Source of the DNA: Novosphingobium sp.
GTDB taxonomy: Bacteria; Pseudomonadota; Alphaproteobacteria; Sphingomonadales; Sphingomonadaceae
Direction of reading: 5' to 3'
Length of the DNA stretch: 64,000 bases
Assembly (NCBI GenBank): GCA_024236175.1
Contig: JACKKY010000001.1
Span: 372,001 to 436,000 of the forward strand
The position numbers and the translations under genes are program-made. Under the pieces are notes generated by a model. The model was given only the letters and a program-made list of their open reading frames with translations. It searched no databases and was not told the origin of the DNA. This document shows positions 53,047 through 63,539 of this stretch, in pieces. How positions within the stretch are numbered: position 1 is the first letter of the stretch; each line of letters starts with the position of its first letter.

Positions 53047-56033
53047 GCCTCGTCCGCCTCCTCGGGCGTCATGTGGGGCAACCACTCGTCGAGCCGCATG
53101 AGCTGGTCGAAATCGTTGTAGCCGCCGATGTCGGGATTGAGCCGCGCGGTGAACGGATCGCTGCCGGTGATCCAGCGGTCGATAGCGTCGTTCAGATACG
53201 CCGCGGTGACGTCAAGGAACTCCTCCTTCTCGACGCCGTCGGCACGACTGGTCCGGAAGGGGCTGGCGACATAGCCGAAGCCGTTCTCGTCGCGCCGCGC
53301 CGGGTCCTTGGCCAGCGACCAGTATTCGAACTCCACCGGCTCGCCTGCGACGCCTTCGAAACCGCCGCGTTCGGCGATCATGCCGATCAGCCCGAGCTGG
53401 AGCGAGAAGCCCTGCTTCACCATCGAACGCGATGGCGGCATGCCGGTCTTGTAATCGACCACGGCAAGCTTGCCGCCGTCGATCGCGTCGATCCGGTCGG
53501 CCCGGCCGTGGATCCGCACGCCCTTGAAGGACATCTCGCCCTTGATCTCGCTGGCGACCACGGTGCGGCCCTCGGCTTCGCGCAGCCGAGCGATTTCCGC
53601 ATCGATCCATTTCAGCGCCTCGACCAGCCGCGGGCGCCACAGCGAGCGCATCAGCGGGTGCGCGCTCATCTCGTCGAGCACCTGCTCGGCGATGGCGAAC
53701 AGCCCGCCCGGCGGGTCGCCCGCCTTGTGCCAGCGCTCCAGGATTTCGTGGACGGCGGTGCCTTTCCACGCCGGGGTCGGCTCGGCATCCAGCGCGTCGA
53801 GCATCCGCAGATGCAGGATCGAACCGGCATAGAACTGGTAGGGATCGCTTCTCAGCCGGTCGAGCCCGGTGACGGAGATGTCGACCTTGCGCTGCTCCGC
53901 GCCGGGCATCGGTTTCGGGCGCGGATAGGGGCCAGCCGGCGGCGCGTCGTCGATCATCCGGGCAAGGCGCACGGCTTCTGTCTCTTCATGCGATTTCGCA
54001 AGTTCGCCGAGCATCGCCTTCACCCGCAGGACGAAGCGCGAGGGGATGACCGGCGCGCCCTCGTCGCGCTGCGCCCAGCTCAACACCACTTCGGGAGCGC
54101 CGAGCGCGCCTGCCAGATCGTGCGCGGCAAGGCCGATGCGGAAATCCGCCCCCGGCACGCCGAGCGCGCGCAGCACCGGCGGCGGCAACAGCGCATCGGG
54201 CGCGGGGCTCGCGGGCCATACACCTTCGACCAGTCCGCCGCAGATCACGAGATCGGCGCGGCTCATCCGCGCTTCGAGGAGGCCGTAGACCGACACGCGC
54301 GGATGGCCGCCCCATGGCGGGCGGACCGAGACCCGGTCCATCGCATCGCGCAGCATCGCATGGAGTTCGCGCGGATCGAGACAGGTGCCGGCATCGCGCG
54401 CGGCTTCGCGCAGTTCCTCGACGAAAGCGGAAAGCGCGCGGCCGTCGGCCTGCGACCACAGTCCTTCGCCGCACAGCGCCTCGCCGGCGGCCGCGAGGAG
54501 GCCGAGCATGTCGGCCAGCGGCGGCTCCCCTTCGAGAGCGAACAGCGGCGCGAGGATCGCCTCCACGGAGCCCCACCACTCCGCGAGCTTCTTCTCCTTC
54601 GCGAGCGCTCGCAGCGGAGCGAGTCCCGGTCCGGGCCGTGGCCCCCGCAAGGCGAGATCCAGCGCACGCGCGCTTTCCAGCCATTCCGCCCTGCCCTCTT
54701 CCCTGCGCACCAGCGGATGGGTCAGCAGAGCGACCAGCGGCACCGGGGCGGCATCCTCGGCGAGCACTTCGGCAACCAGCAGCAGCAGCCGGCCGGCGGT
54801 CGTCTGCGGCAGAGGCTGTCCGGCGGTATCGTCCGCCTCGATCGCCCAGCGGCCGAGCTGGGCGACGACGCGGCTCGCCAGCCCCCGGTCGGGCGTCACC
54901 AGCGCGACGCGCCGCTCGGGAGTTTCCAGCGCCTGACGGACGAGGATGGCGATCGCCTGCGCTTCCTCTTCCGGATTGGCGCTTTCCATCAGCCGCACGG
55001 CGGACAGCCGCCGCCGCTGCGCGGGAAGATCGACCCAGCATGCACTGGCCGTCGGCGGAAGGAACAGGTTGGAAATCGCGCGGCTGCGTTCCGGAGGCGC
55101 GGCGGACATCCCGGCGCGGTGCCAGGGCCGCACCTCTGCCCGCGCGATCCCCATCCGGTTCAGCAGCAGTTTGAGATGATATTGTGGGTGGGTGACGGCA
55201 TCCTGGTGGCCGAATGGCGGCTCGTCGGGGCTCTCGGGCTTGCCGGCTGTGCCGAGCGAATCCCAGACGTCATCCTCGAGCGCAAGGTCGAGGTCGGGCA
55301 GGATCACCGCCCCGCGCGGCAGCTCGGACACCACCCGCAGCAGCTTCGCCAGCGAAGGCGACGCGCTGGTGACGCCGGCCGCGACGATCGGATGTTCGGG
55401 AGGCGTTTCCTTCCAGCGCCGTGCAGCATGCTCGAACAGCAGGTTGCGCCGCGCCGGCGCATCGACCTCGCCGCGCGCGCCGAGTTCGGACAGCCAGTAG
55501 GCCTGCACTTTCAGGAAAGTGCGGGTGCTGTCTTCCCAGTGCCTCGCCAGCTCGCCCACGATCCCGACCACGCGTTCCGACAAAAGGTCGTCCGGCGTGA
55601 TCCCCTCGACCAGCAGCCGGTCCATCGTGCGGCCCGCATCGAAGGCCTGGCGCAGCAGCGCCGCCCCCTTGCGCGCCCGGTCGCCTTCCACCTCGCACAG
55701 GAATTCGGCCAGCCGCAGCCAGCGGCGCACCGGGTCGGCAGCCGGGGGAATATCCGCGCCCGCGCCCAGCGGATCGAGCAGCGGGCCGAGCGTCTCGTCG
55801 AGGTCGAGATCGCCCGCCACTGCCATGCGCGGGAGCAGCATTCCCTTGTCGGAAAGACGCACGAAAGCTTCGGTAATCGTGCGCGCGGCACGGCGGCTGG
55901 GGAGCAGCAGCGTCAGCCGGGCGAGGCCGAACTCGTCTTCGGAATATCGCGGGATAAGCCCCGCCACCAGCGCATCGGCGAAGCCGCGGTGGGCGGCGAT
56001 CGAATAAACGTCGGGGCCGCCGCGATCAGCCAC
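53043..56033 (-). CDS. addB: Double-strand break repair protein AddB
   Basis: AddB is the second nuclease and scaffold subunit of AddAB. The 996-residue alphaproteobacterial form starts AAHRGFADALVAGLIPRYSE and LLPSRRAARTITEAF. The C-terminal PD-(D/E)xK nuclease is present (KLAVVDYKTGMPPS). No typical Walker A loop is seen at the N-terminus, as expected for this branch. The GTG start overlaps the murU stop by eight bases. Confidence 0.93.
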   Translation of the reverse strand: MADRGGPDVYSIAAHRGFADALVAGLIPRYSEDEFGLARLTLLLPSRRAARTITEAFVRLSDKGMLLPRMAVAGDLDLDETLGPLLDPLGAGADIPPAADPVRRWLRLAEFLCEVEGDRARKGAALLRQAFDAGRTMDRLLVEGITPDDLLSERVVGIVGELARHWEDSTRTFLKVQAYWLSELGARGEVDAPARRNLLFEHAARRWKETPPEHPIVAAGVTSASPSLAKLLRVVSELPRGAVILPDLDLALEDDVWDSLGTAGKPESPDEPPFGHQDAVTHPQYHLKLLLNRMGIARAEVRPWHRAGMSAAPPERSRAISNLFLPPTASACWVDLPAQRRRLSAVRLMESANPEEEAQAIAILVRQALETPERRVALVTPDRGLASRVVAQLGRWAIEADDTAGQPLPQTTAGRLLLLVAEVLAEDAAPVPLVALLTHPLVRREEGRAEWLESARALDLALRGPRPGPGLAPLRALAKEKKLAEWWGSVEAILAPLFALEGEPPLADMLGLLAAAGEALCGEGLWSQADGRALSAFVEELREAARDAGTCLDPRELHAMLRDAMDRVSVRPPWGGHPRVSVYGLLEARMSRADLVICGGLVEGVWPASPAPDALLPPPVLRALGVPGADFRIGLAAHDLAGALGAPEVVLSWAQRDEGAPVIPSRFVLRVKAMLGELAKSHEETEAVRLARMIDDAPPAGPYPRPKPMPGAEQRKVDISVTGLDRLRSDPYQFYAGSILHLRMLDALDAEPTPAWKGTAVHEILERWHKAGDPPGGLFAIAEQVLDEMSAHPLMRSLWRPRLVEALKWIDAEIARLREAEGRTVVASEIKGEMSFKGVRIHGRADRIDAIDGGKLAVVDYKTGMPPSRSMVKQGFSLQLGLIGMIAERGGFEGVAGEPVEFEYWSLAKDPARRDENGFGYVASPFRTSRADGVEKEEFLDVTAAYLNDAIDRWITGSDPFTARLNPDIGGYNDFDQLMRLDEWLPHMTPEEADEA

Positions 56034-56751
56034 GCCTCAGCCAGGATTCGGTCGGTCCGATCGCCGAGGGATTGCCCACTTCGAACCACAACCCCGTATG
56101 CGAAACGCCGTAGAGGCGCCCTTCGTCTATGGCACGCTGCCACAGCACATTGGTAGAGAACGGCCCTTCCGGGGCATCGCGCAGCAACCGGTGGGAGACG
56201 ATCTGGATGCCGGTGTAGATGAACGGCGCGATCCTGCCGGAACGCCTGCGGCTGACGCGCCCCATCGGGTCGAGATGGAAATCGCCCTTGCCGCGATAAT
56301 TGAAGGCGCGGGCATGCGGCACGACGAGGAGCAGCGCGTCCATCCGCTCCGCATTCCAGGCGCAGGACAGTTCGCGGAAGACGTCGCGCGGGCCATCAAG
56401 CCAGATGTTGTCGCTGTTGAGGCAGAAGAACGGATCGGGCAGTTGCGCCTGCGCCTTCACCAGCGCTCCGCCGGTCTCGAGCAGCTGCTCGCGCTCGTCG
56501 GAAAGGTCGATTTCAGGGTTGCTCCTGCGCGCTGCCAGATGGGCTTCCAGCGCATCGGCGAGATAGTGGGCGTTGACGACGGCCTTGTTCACACCCGCTT
56601 CGGCGAGGTGATCGAGACTGTAATCAATCAGCGCCTTGCCGGCGACGCGAACCAGCGGCTTGGGCTGGGTCGCGGTGAGCGGACGCATCCGCTTGCCGAG
56701 TCCGGCGGCCAGGACGATGGCCTTGTCGCTTGCGAGCACGGGCTTGCTCAT
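56026..56751 (-). CDS. murU: N-acetylmuramate-1-phosphate uridylyltransferase (MurU family)
   Basis: This sugar-phosphate nucleotidyltransferase of 241 residues likely makes UDP-MurNAc in peptidoglycan recycling. The nucleotide loop is AAGLGKRMRPLTATQPKPL, and FCLNSDNIW supplies the metal Asp. It is followed by amgK, whose product would feed it, in overlapping order. Other nucleotidyltransferases are possible, but the amgK neighbour makes MurU the best reading. Confidence 0.9.
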   Translation of the reverse strand: MSKPVLASDKAIVLAAGLGKRMRPLTATQPKPLVRVAGKALIDYSLDHLAEAGVNKAVVNAHYLADALEAHLAARRSNPEIDLSDEREQLLETGGALVKAQAQLPDPFFCLNSDNIWLDGPRDVFRELSCAWNAERMDALLLVVPHARAFNYRGKGDFHLDPMGRVSRRRSGRIAPFIYTGIQIVSHRLLRDAPEGPFSTNVLWQRAIDEGRLYGVSHTGLWFEVGNPSAIGPTESWLRRG

Positions 56752-57734
56752 ACCGCGTAGCTGCCTCCGTTGGCCTCACGCAGTTCGGCCGGGATATTGC
56801 TGTCGAACCAGCGCGCGACGGGCGCCAGGGCGGCATGCGACAGGTCGAGTTCGAGCAGGCGCCACACCCGCGGGATCAGATCAAGGTAACGCGGCTTGCC
56901 GTCCCGCTTCCAGAGCCGCACGAAGATGCCGACGATCTTGGCATTGCGCTGCGCGCCCAGCCGCGCGTAGTCGGCAAGGAAATCATCCCGCTGGACGCCC
57001 GCCGCGTTGACATAGCGCTCGAACATTTCGGCTTCCACATCGGTCGGCACGTCTCGCCGCGCATCCTGCAGTAGCGAGACGAGGTCATAGGCCCGGTGAC
57101 CGATCAGCGCATCCTGGAAATCGAGCAGCCCCTGCTTCTGCAGCGAGCCGAGCAGCATGATGTTCTCCGCATGATAATCGCGCAGCACGATCACGCCCGG
57201 CCGTTGCCTTGCAAGGAGGGGCTTGAGCGCCTCTTCCCAGGCGGAGACGTAACCGGCGACATCGACGTAGAGATTCTGGGCCGGGCAATACCAGTCGACA
57301 AACAGCCTCGCCTCGCGCTGATACTCGGCGAGGTCATAGTCGAGAAAGGGACCGGCGGGCAGGTCGTGAAGCTTGACCAGCGTATCGACCGCGTTCTGAT
57401 AAACTTCACGCTCGTCGTCGGGCCACTGGTCGAGATAGTCCCGCATCCGGGCGAGGCCGAAATCCTCGATCAGGACGAGCCCCCTGTCCAGGTCTTCCGC
57501 GTAGATCCGCGGCGCACGCAGGCCATTGGCATCGAGCCACCTGGCGGCGCGCACGAACGGCCCCGGGTCCTCGTTGGGCGGAGGCGCATCCATCAGCATC
57601 GCGGTCTTCTCGCCGCGGGTGATGCGGAAATAGCGGCGGAACGAGGCATCGCCGGCCAGCGGCTCGATCGCCGCGCCCGCCCAGCCGGCGGATTCGAGAA
57701 AGGCTTCGACGCCGTCGGGTAGACTCACGGACAT
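56748..57734 (-). CDS. amgK: Anomeric MurNAc/GlcNAc kinase (AmgK family)
   Basis: This APH-fold kinase of 328 residues likely phosphorylates MurNAc at C1 for recycling. Features are GDASFRRYFRI near the start, and the catalytic loop LRDYHAENIMLL (HxxN) with DFQDALIGHRAYD (Mg-binding Asp). The start at 57734 has AGGG about nine bases upstream. It overlaps tsaE at its start and murU at its end. Confidence 0.88.
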   Translation of the reverse strand: MSVSLPDGVEAFLESAGWAGAAIEPLAGDASFRRYFRITRGEKTAMLMDAPPPNEDPGPFVRAARWLDANGLRAPRIYAEDLDRGLVLIEDFGLARMRDYLDQWPDDEREVYQNAVDTLVKLHDLPAGPFLDYDLAEYQREARLFVDWYCPAQNLYVDVAGYVSAWEEALKPLLARQRPGVIVLRDYHAENIMLLGSLQKQGLLDFQDALIGHRAYDLVSLLQDARRDVPTDVEAEMFERYVNAAGVQRDDFLADYARLGAQRNAKIVGIFVRLWKRDGKPRYLDLIPRVWRLLELDLSHAALAPVARWFDSNIPAELREANGGSYAV

Positions 57735-58174
57735 GGCATGCGCCCTAGCCAATCGGCACCGCCTTCGACAATCGCAATCCGTCCCTCCCCGGCAGTTTCG
57801 AGCGAAATCGAAAGGCAGGCCGGTTCATGGGCAAATCCGCCTGCCTGTTCAGGCCATTCCGCGATCAGCGCAGCCCCCTGCCGGTAATCGTCGAGCCCCA
57901 GCTCCTCGGCTTCCTCCGGGCGGGCCAGCCGGTAGAAATCGGCGTGGACCACCGGCAGCCGTACCGAGGGCGGATCGTATGGCTCGACGATCGAGAAACT
58001 CGGGCTCGGCACTTCGCCGGAGTTCCCCAGCCCGGCGAGGATCGCGCGCGCCAGCGTCGTCTTGCCCGTGCCGAGTCCCCCCGACAGCGCGACGACGTCG
58101 CCGGGCCGCAAATGCGCGGCGATTGCCGCCCCGAACCGCCCCATCGCGGCGAGGTCCGGCAATTGCAGCCTCAC
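57725..58174 (-). CDS. tsaE: tRNA threonylcarbamoyladenosine biosynthesis protein TsaE
   Basis: TsaE is the ATPase partner of TsaD/TsaB in making t6A at position 37 of tRNAs. The 149 residues contain Walker A (SGGLGTGKTTLARAIL), the PSPSFSIVEPYD stretch, HADFYRL and LIAEWPE. The GTG start overlaps the divL stop by four bases. Confidence 0.95.
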   Translation of the reverse strand: MRLQLPDLAAMGRFGAAIAAHLRPGDVVALSGGLGTGKTTLARAILAGLGNSGEVPSPSFSIVEPYDPPSVRLPVVHADFYRLARPEEAEELGLDDYRQGAALIAEWPEQAGGFAHEPACLSISLETAGEGRIAIVEGGADWLGRMPCP

Positions 58175-60543
58175 GGCAGTTCGACGATCGCGGCGGTGCC
58201 CTGGCCCGGCTCGGAATAGAGTTCCAGCCTGCCGCCGTGAGCTTCGACCAGTTGGCGGGCGAGCGGCAGGCCCAGCCCTTGCCGGCGCTCGATCGTCTTG
58301 CCGTCACCGCTGACCTTGAGCCCGTCAAGCGCGCGGGCAAGCGTCGCCGCATCCATGCCCGGCCCGTTGTCGGACACGACGATCCGAGCCATGTCCCTGC
58401 CGTCGACCCGGTGGCGCGAGACCTCGACGAGGATCCGGCCGCCCGAGGGCGTGGCGGCGATGGCATTGTCGAGCAAATGGCCGACCGCACGGGCCAGGCG
58501 CCGGGCGTCCGCGCTGATCTTCCCGGCGCTCTTGTCGCCGCGCAGGTCGAGCGTCAGTCCCGCCTCGCGGATCCGCGCGCTGCGTTCCTCCACGAGCTGC
58601 GTGGCGAACGGCATCAGTTCGATGTCTTCCACCGCCAGAGGCAACAGCCCGGCTTCGCTCTGCGACAGGTCGAGCAGGCTTTCGATCTGTTCGCCGAGCC
58701 TGTCCACCGAAGTGAGAATGTCGGCGACGTAGCCCTGCCCTGCGTCGGAAAGCTCGCCGCCCAGCCCGGCCTGCAGCAGCTCGGCGAAACCGCCGATGGA
58801 CGTCAGCGGCGTACGCAGTTCGTAGCTCATGTTCGCCAGGAAACGGGTCTTGACCGCATCGGCTTCCATGAGCGCGGCGTTGCGTTCGCGCAGAGCGTCT
58901 TCGGCCTTCTGCGAATCGGTGATGTCCAGCACGGTCAGCAGGCCGTTGCCGTCGGGCAGCGGCACGCCCGCGAATTCCAGCGTGCGGCCATCCGCGAGAC
59001 TGACGCGGCGCCCGCCCGTCTCCTTGCGGTCGAGCGTTGCCGCCCGCACGACGTCACCCACGGCCTTGGCCTGGGCCGGTCGCGTGAGGTGCGGGCCGAT
59101 CTTGGCGAGCAGTTCCTCGATATGCGGGTGGGTGTCGAGGAATTCGCTTTCCAGGCCCCATTCGTCGGCGAAGCGGCGGTTCCACAGTTGCATCCGGCCG
59201 TCCGGCGCGAAGACGGCAACCGATTCGAACAGGCTGTCGAACGTCGCGGTGCGGGTGCGCAGCAGGGTGTCGCGGATGGCGGAGAGGCGCAATTGCTCGG
59301 TGCGGTCTTCTACGATCAGCAACAGTCCGCCGTCCGGCACCGGCTGGGCGACGATCCGCAAATGGGTGCCATCCGCCAGCGGCCAGGCCTCTTCCTGGGT
59401 GTCGCTGGCAAGGAACCACCCGGCCTTCTCGCGCCGCCACGCCGGGAAGTCGCGCGCTTCGGGAACTCGTCCGGCGTCGTGGGCGATATCCAGCAGACGT
59501 TCGAACGGCGGCGGGTTCAGCATCACCGCCGGCGTCAGCGCGAAGATCCGCTGGAACGGCTGGTTGGCAAACGTGAGCTGGCGCTTGGCGTCGAATTGCG
59601 CGACCCCGGCGGAGAGCTGGTCGAGCATGGACCGCTGCGCGTCGCGGAAGGCGCGGAACGATCGGGCGAGTTCCTCCATGTCCTCGACATCGACGGCGTA
59701 ACCGGCGATGCCTTCCGCGCCCAGCGGCAAGTCGCTGACCCGCACGGCGCGGCGCTGGCCGCGAATGGTGGTGGTCACCAGCCGTTCGATCGGCAGCTTC
59801 TGCTCAGCGGCCTGAAGCGCGACTTGCGGGGCGGTAAGCCCGTCCACGGACTCGATCAGCTCGGTGCCCGAGCCGACCACTTCCTCTGCGCTGCCCCCGC
59901 CGACGGCCTCGACATAGGCGGAGTTGACCAGCCGCAGCCTGCCGTCCGGCCCGCGGAACCACATCGGCATCGGCGCGGCCTCGATCAGCGAGACCAGCGC
60001 GGCGAAATCGCCCCGCGCGCGCGAGGCTTCCTCGCGCAGCTTGACCAGCTCGCTCTCGCTGTCGCTGAAATCGAATACCCATACGAGCGCGGCACCGCCG
60101 GGCGACACCTGTGGGTCGGCGAGATGCCCGCGCAGCGCGAGGCTGCGTTTCGAACCGCGCGGCGTCGCCACCATCCGGAACGGTGCGGCGGTCTTCTGGG
60201 TGCGCCGGACATGCTCGGTCAGCTCGGCCAGCTGCTCGGCGGTGAGCCCTCCGCCCTTGCCGTCGGCGCCGCCCGTATCGAGTTCGGAAAGGAATTGCGG
60301 CACGCCATCCAGCCCGAGCCAGTGGGCCAGGCGCTGCGGCGCCTCGATCCGCCCGTCGGCGCGCACCAGCAGCGGGAGCGCGGGCGATTCGTCGACCATG
60401 CGGGCGAGCCGCCGGGCATTGCGTTCCGCGCCCTCAGCCTGCTTCTGCCGCGAGCGCGCGGACAGGATGGCCCAGCCCGCCGCCAGCGCCCAGGCGGCGA
60501 GAAGCAGGCCGATGACGACTTGCACGGTCTGGTCGAGGATCAT
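58171..60543 (-). CDS. divL: DivL-type pseudo-histidine kinase with Tyr in place of the phosphoacceptor His
   Basis: This 790-residue protein has one N-terminal membrane helix (about 6-27), several PAS-like domains (around 185-300, 305-415, 430-545) and a HisKA/HATPase module. The H-box reads NMSYELRTPL, so the site is Tyr574 (codon 58822-58824) rather than His. The ATPase boxes are present (LLDNAIAAT, VSDNGPGMD, GLGLPLARQL). Such a Tyr marks DivL, which in Caulobacter localises CckA control and reads phosphorylated DivK rather than acting as a kinase. It starts the operon divL-tsaE-amgK-murU-addB-addA. Confidence 0.92.
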   Translation of the reverse strand: MILDQTVQVVIGLLLAAWALAAGWAILSARSRQKQAEGAERNARRLARMVDESPALPLLVRADGRIEAPQRLAHWLGLDGVPQFLSELDTGGADGKGGGLTAEQLAELTEHVRRTQKTAAPFRMVATPRGSKRSLALRGHLADPQVSPGGAALVWVFDFSDSESELVKLREEASRARGDFAALVSLIEAAPMPMWFRGPDGRLRLVNSAYVEAVGGGSAEEVVGSGTELIESVDGLTAPQVALQAAEQKLPIERLVTTTIRGQRRAVRVSDLPLGAEGIAGYAVDVEDMEELARSFRAFRDAQRSMLDQLSAGVAQFDAKRQLTFANQPFQRIFALTPAVMLNPPPFERLLDIAHDAGRVPEARDFPAWRREKAGWFLASDTQEEAWPLADGTHLRIVAQPVPDGGLLLIVEDRTEQLRLSAIRDTLLRTRTATFDSLFESVAVFAPDGRMQLWNRRFADEWGLESEFLDTHPHIEELLAKIGPHLTRPAQAKAVGDVVRAATLDRKETGGRRVSLADGRTLEFAGVPLPDGNGLLTVLDITDSQKAEDALRERNAALMEADAVKTRFLANMSYELRTPLTSIGGFAELLQAGLGGELSDAGQGYVADILTSVDRLGEQIESLLDLSQSEAGLLPLAVEDIELMPFATQLVEERSARIREAGLTLDLRGDKSAGKISADARRLARAVGHLLDNAIAATPSGGRILVEVSRHRVDGRDMARIVVSDNGPGMDAATLARALDGLKVSGDGKTIERRQGLGLPLARQLVEAHGGRLELYSEPGQGTAAIVELP

Positions 60544-60656
60544 GACGCCCGGCTATGCGGCTGAGCGGCGGCGATTACAATACGACGGGCGTTTCATTCA
60601 CCCGGCAAATGATGCGCTTCCCCGCGATCGGCAGCTTGCGTCCCATGTCCCGTGGC

Positions 60657-60680
60657 CCGCTCCCGCTCTTGCGGAAGCGG
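60657..60680. terminator. Hairpin after ahcY
   Basis: Read on the - strand, CCGCTTCCGC-AAGA-GCGGGAGCGG forms a ten-base stem with one G-U pair, eight bases after the ahcY stop. There is no U-tract. It is a plausible end or barrier between ahcY and divL. Confidence 0.45.
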
Positions 60681-60688
60681 ACGACGGA

Positions 60689-62098
<1,410 letters not shown>

Positions 62099-62213
62099 GG
62101 TACAAATTCTCCTGAAGGCAGTTCGCATCAAATGCGCCAGTCGCCGCCGAACAGGCGGCAGACCGGGCGCGCGTCATCCCCGCGCCCTTAGCGTTTCAGG
62201 TCATAGGAGGCAA

Positions 62214-62233
62214 ATATAAAGAAGTCTTTATAT
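62214..62233. promoter_or_regulatory. Palindromic operator candidate upstream of ahcY
   Basis: ATATAAAGA-AG-TCTTTATAT is a perfect inverted repeat with nine-base arms and a two-base spacer, in a short AT-rich block. It resembles the ATATAAAG-type sites of SahR, an ArsR-family repressor that senses S-adenosylhomocysteine in many proteobacteria. The regulator gene is not in this window, so the link is inferred from family knowledge. Confidence 0.6.
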
Positions 62234-62249
62234 CCCTTTTGACGCCAGC

Positions 62250-62759
62250 TCAGCGCCGGGCGTATGCCAATCGCGGCGAACCGGCAGGGGCGAGCAACTG
62301 GTCGGCCGCTTCCTCCAGTGTCGCCCTTCCCTGCACATCCGCCAGGTTGCGCGCGACCCGCTTGAGTTCGCTGCAGCCGAGCCAGGGATGGCCCCTTCCG
62401 TATTCGTTCGCGGCCGAGGTGCTGAGCCGGTCGTAGGCCCATTGGGCGCGCCTCGGTCCGTGGCTCGTTCCGAGTTCGGCGCGCAGTTCGGCATTCGCTT
62501 GCCGGAGTATCTGTCGCTGACGAGTGACGAAGCGGCTGTAGTCAGCCTGGAAGTCGTCATGCGTAATGCGGCATCGCAACCCCGTTACCATCAGCATGAG
62601 ATCCAGCCGCCGCAGCTTCTCGGCTCCGCTTGCGCTCCCGGCGGCATGAGCCGGAGTGGCGACGGCAAGGCCTACCGCCAGCAGCAGCAGGGCAAGGATG
62701 CAGGAAATCAGGAGCGAGCGCTCCCCCAGGTCGTTGGCAGAACTCCGCTTGGTCCTCAT
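62250..62759 (-). CDS. Secreted hypothetical protein conserved in sphingomonads
   Basis: This 169-residue protein has an N-terminal signal or membrane segment (about 16-40, LISCILALLLLAVGLAVATP, then AHA). The mature helical part contains LRRLDLMLMVTGLRCRITHD, NEYGRGHPWLGCSELKR and a final helix with AADQLL. Two Cys could form a disulphide. I believe similar proteins exist in relatives, but no function is known. It ends close to the ahcY control region. Confidence 0.75.
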   Translation of the reverse strand: MRTKRSSANDLGERSLLISCILALLLLAVGLAVATPAHAAGSASGAEKLRRLDLMLMVTGLRCRITHDDFQADYSRFVTRQRQILRQANAELRAELGTSHGPRRAQWAYDRLSTSAANEYGRGHPWLGCSELKRVARNLADVQGRATLEEAADQLLAPAGSPRLAYARR

Positions 62760-62888
62760 GTTCAGTCTCCCCGCCGGCGATCCGTCCCGACGAAGAGAAG
62801 CTGCACTTTCGGGTTTACCCGTTTTTCAACAGCGCCGGTAAAGCGAATTTAACCACGTTCGCCGCGCAGATTTTCTCCCGCCATTGCG

Positions 62889-62916
62889 TTGCCGACCGGT
62901 GGCGCGTCACTATATC
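62889..62916 (+). promoter_or_regulatory. Candidate promoter of the peroxiredoxin gene
   Basis: TTGCCG (62889-62894), 16 bases, TATATC (62911-62916) lie 38 bases before the peroxiredoxin start codon and resemble a housekeeping promoter. Confidence 0.4.
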
Positions 62917-62954
62917 AGCCAGCGTGCGAATCACTTGCAGGAAAGGATGCTTCA

Positions 62955-63434
62955 ATGACGATAGCGGTTGGCGACAAGGTTCCGGACGTCAAACTGATGA
63001 TGGCGACGGAGAGCGGCCCGGAGGCCGTCCAGACCAGCGACTACTTCAAGGGCAAGCGGGTCGCGCTGTTCTCCGTGCCCGGCGCATTCACGCCCACCTG
63101 CTCGGCCAAGCACCTGCCGGGCTTCGTCGACAAAGCCGGCGAACTGAAGGCCAAGGGCATCGACGAGATCGCCTGCACCGCCGTCAACGACGCATTCGTG
63201 ATGGGCGCCTGGGGCAAGGCCAGCGGCAGCGACGACATCTCCATGCTCGGCGACGGCAACGGCGATTTCGCCAAGGCCGTGGGGCTGGAGCTTGACCTTA
63301 CCGGAGGCGGGCTCGGCCATCGCGGCCAGCGCTTCTCGATGGTGGTCAACGACGGCGTGGTCGAACAGCTCAATGTCGAGGCTGCGGGCGAATTCAAGGT
63401 GAGTTCCGCCGAACACATGCTCGGGCAGCTCTGA
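62955..63434 (+). CDS. Peroxiredoxin (Prx5/AhpE-like, glutaredoxin-type)
   Basis: This 159-residue thiol peroxidase reduces hydrogen peroxide and organic peroxides. The active-site motif is FSVPGAFTPTCSAKHLPGF with peroxidatic Cys49, typical of the Prx5 group. Cys76 or so (DEIACTAVNDAFV) is a possible second Cys. The ATG at 62955 is preferred over 62889, because GGAAAGG lies upstream and the conserved IAVGDKVP starts there. Confidence 0.94.
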   Translation: MTIAVGDKVPDVKLMMATESGPEAVQTSDYFKGKRVALFSVPGAFTPTCSAKHLPGFVDKAGELKAKGIDEIACTAVNDAFVMGAWGKASGSDDISMLGDGNGDFAKAVGLELDLTGGGLGHRGQRFSMVVNDGVVEQLNVEAAGEFKVSSAEHMLGQL

Positions 63435-63539
63435 ACGTCCGCTAACCGGCACAGCGCGGCCCACCGGGCAACGCTGTGTCGGCGACCGACCCCGGCAGGC
63501 AGCATGCAGTGCCGGAAATCAGACCGGCAGGCGTAGCGC

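Noticed and set aside
53073..56156. Rightward open frame of 1027 codons opposite addB
   Set aside because: It mirrors addB, which has clear family motifs and overlapping operon neighbours. The antisense product has no recognisable domain.
57733..60564. Rightward open frame of 943 codons opposite divL and tsaE
   Set aside because: Arg/Gln-rich shadow of GC-rich genes; divL and tsaE motifs are unambiguous.
62099..62249. SAM or SAH riboswitch upstream of ahcY
   Set aside because: I found no conserved pseudoknot or helix set. The only strong feature is the AT-rich palindrome, better explained as a protein site.
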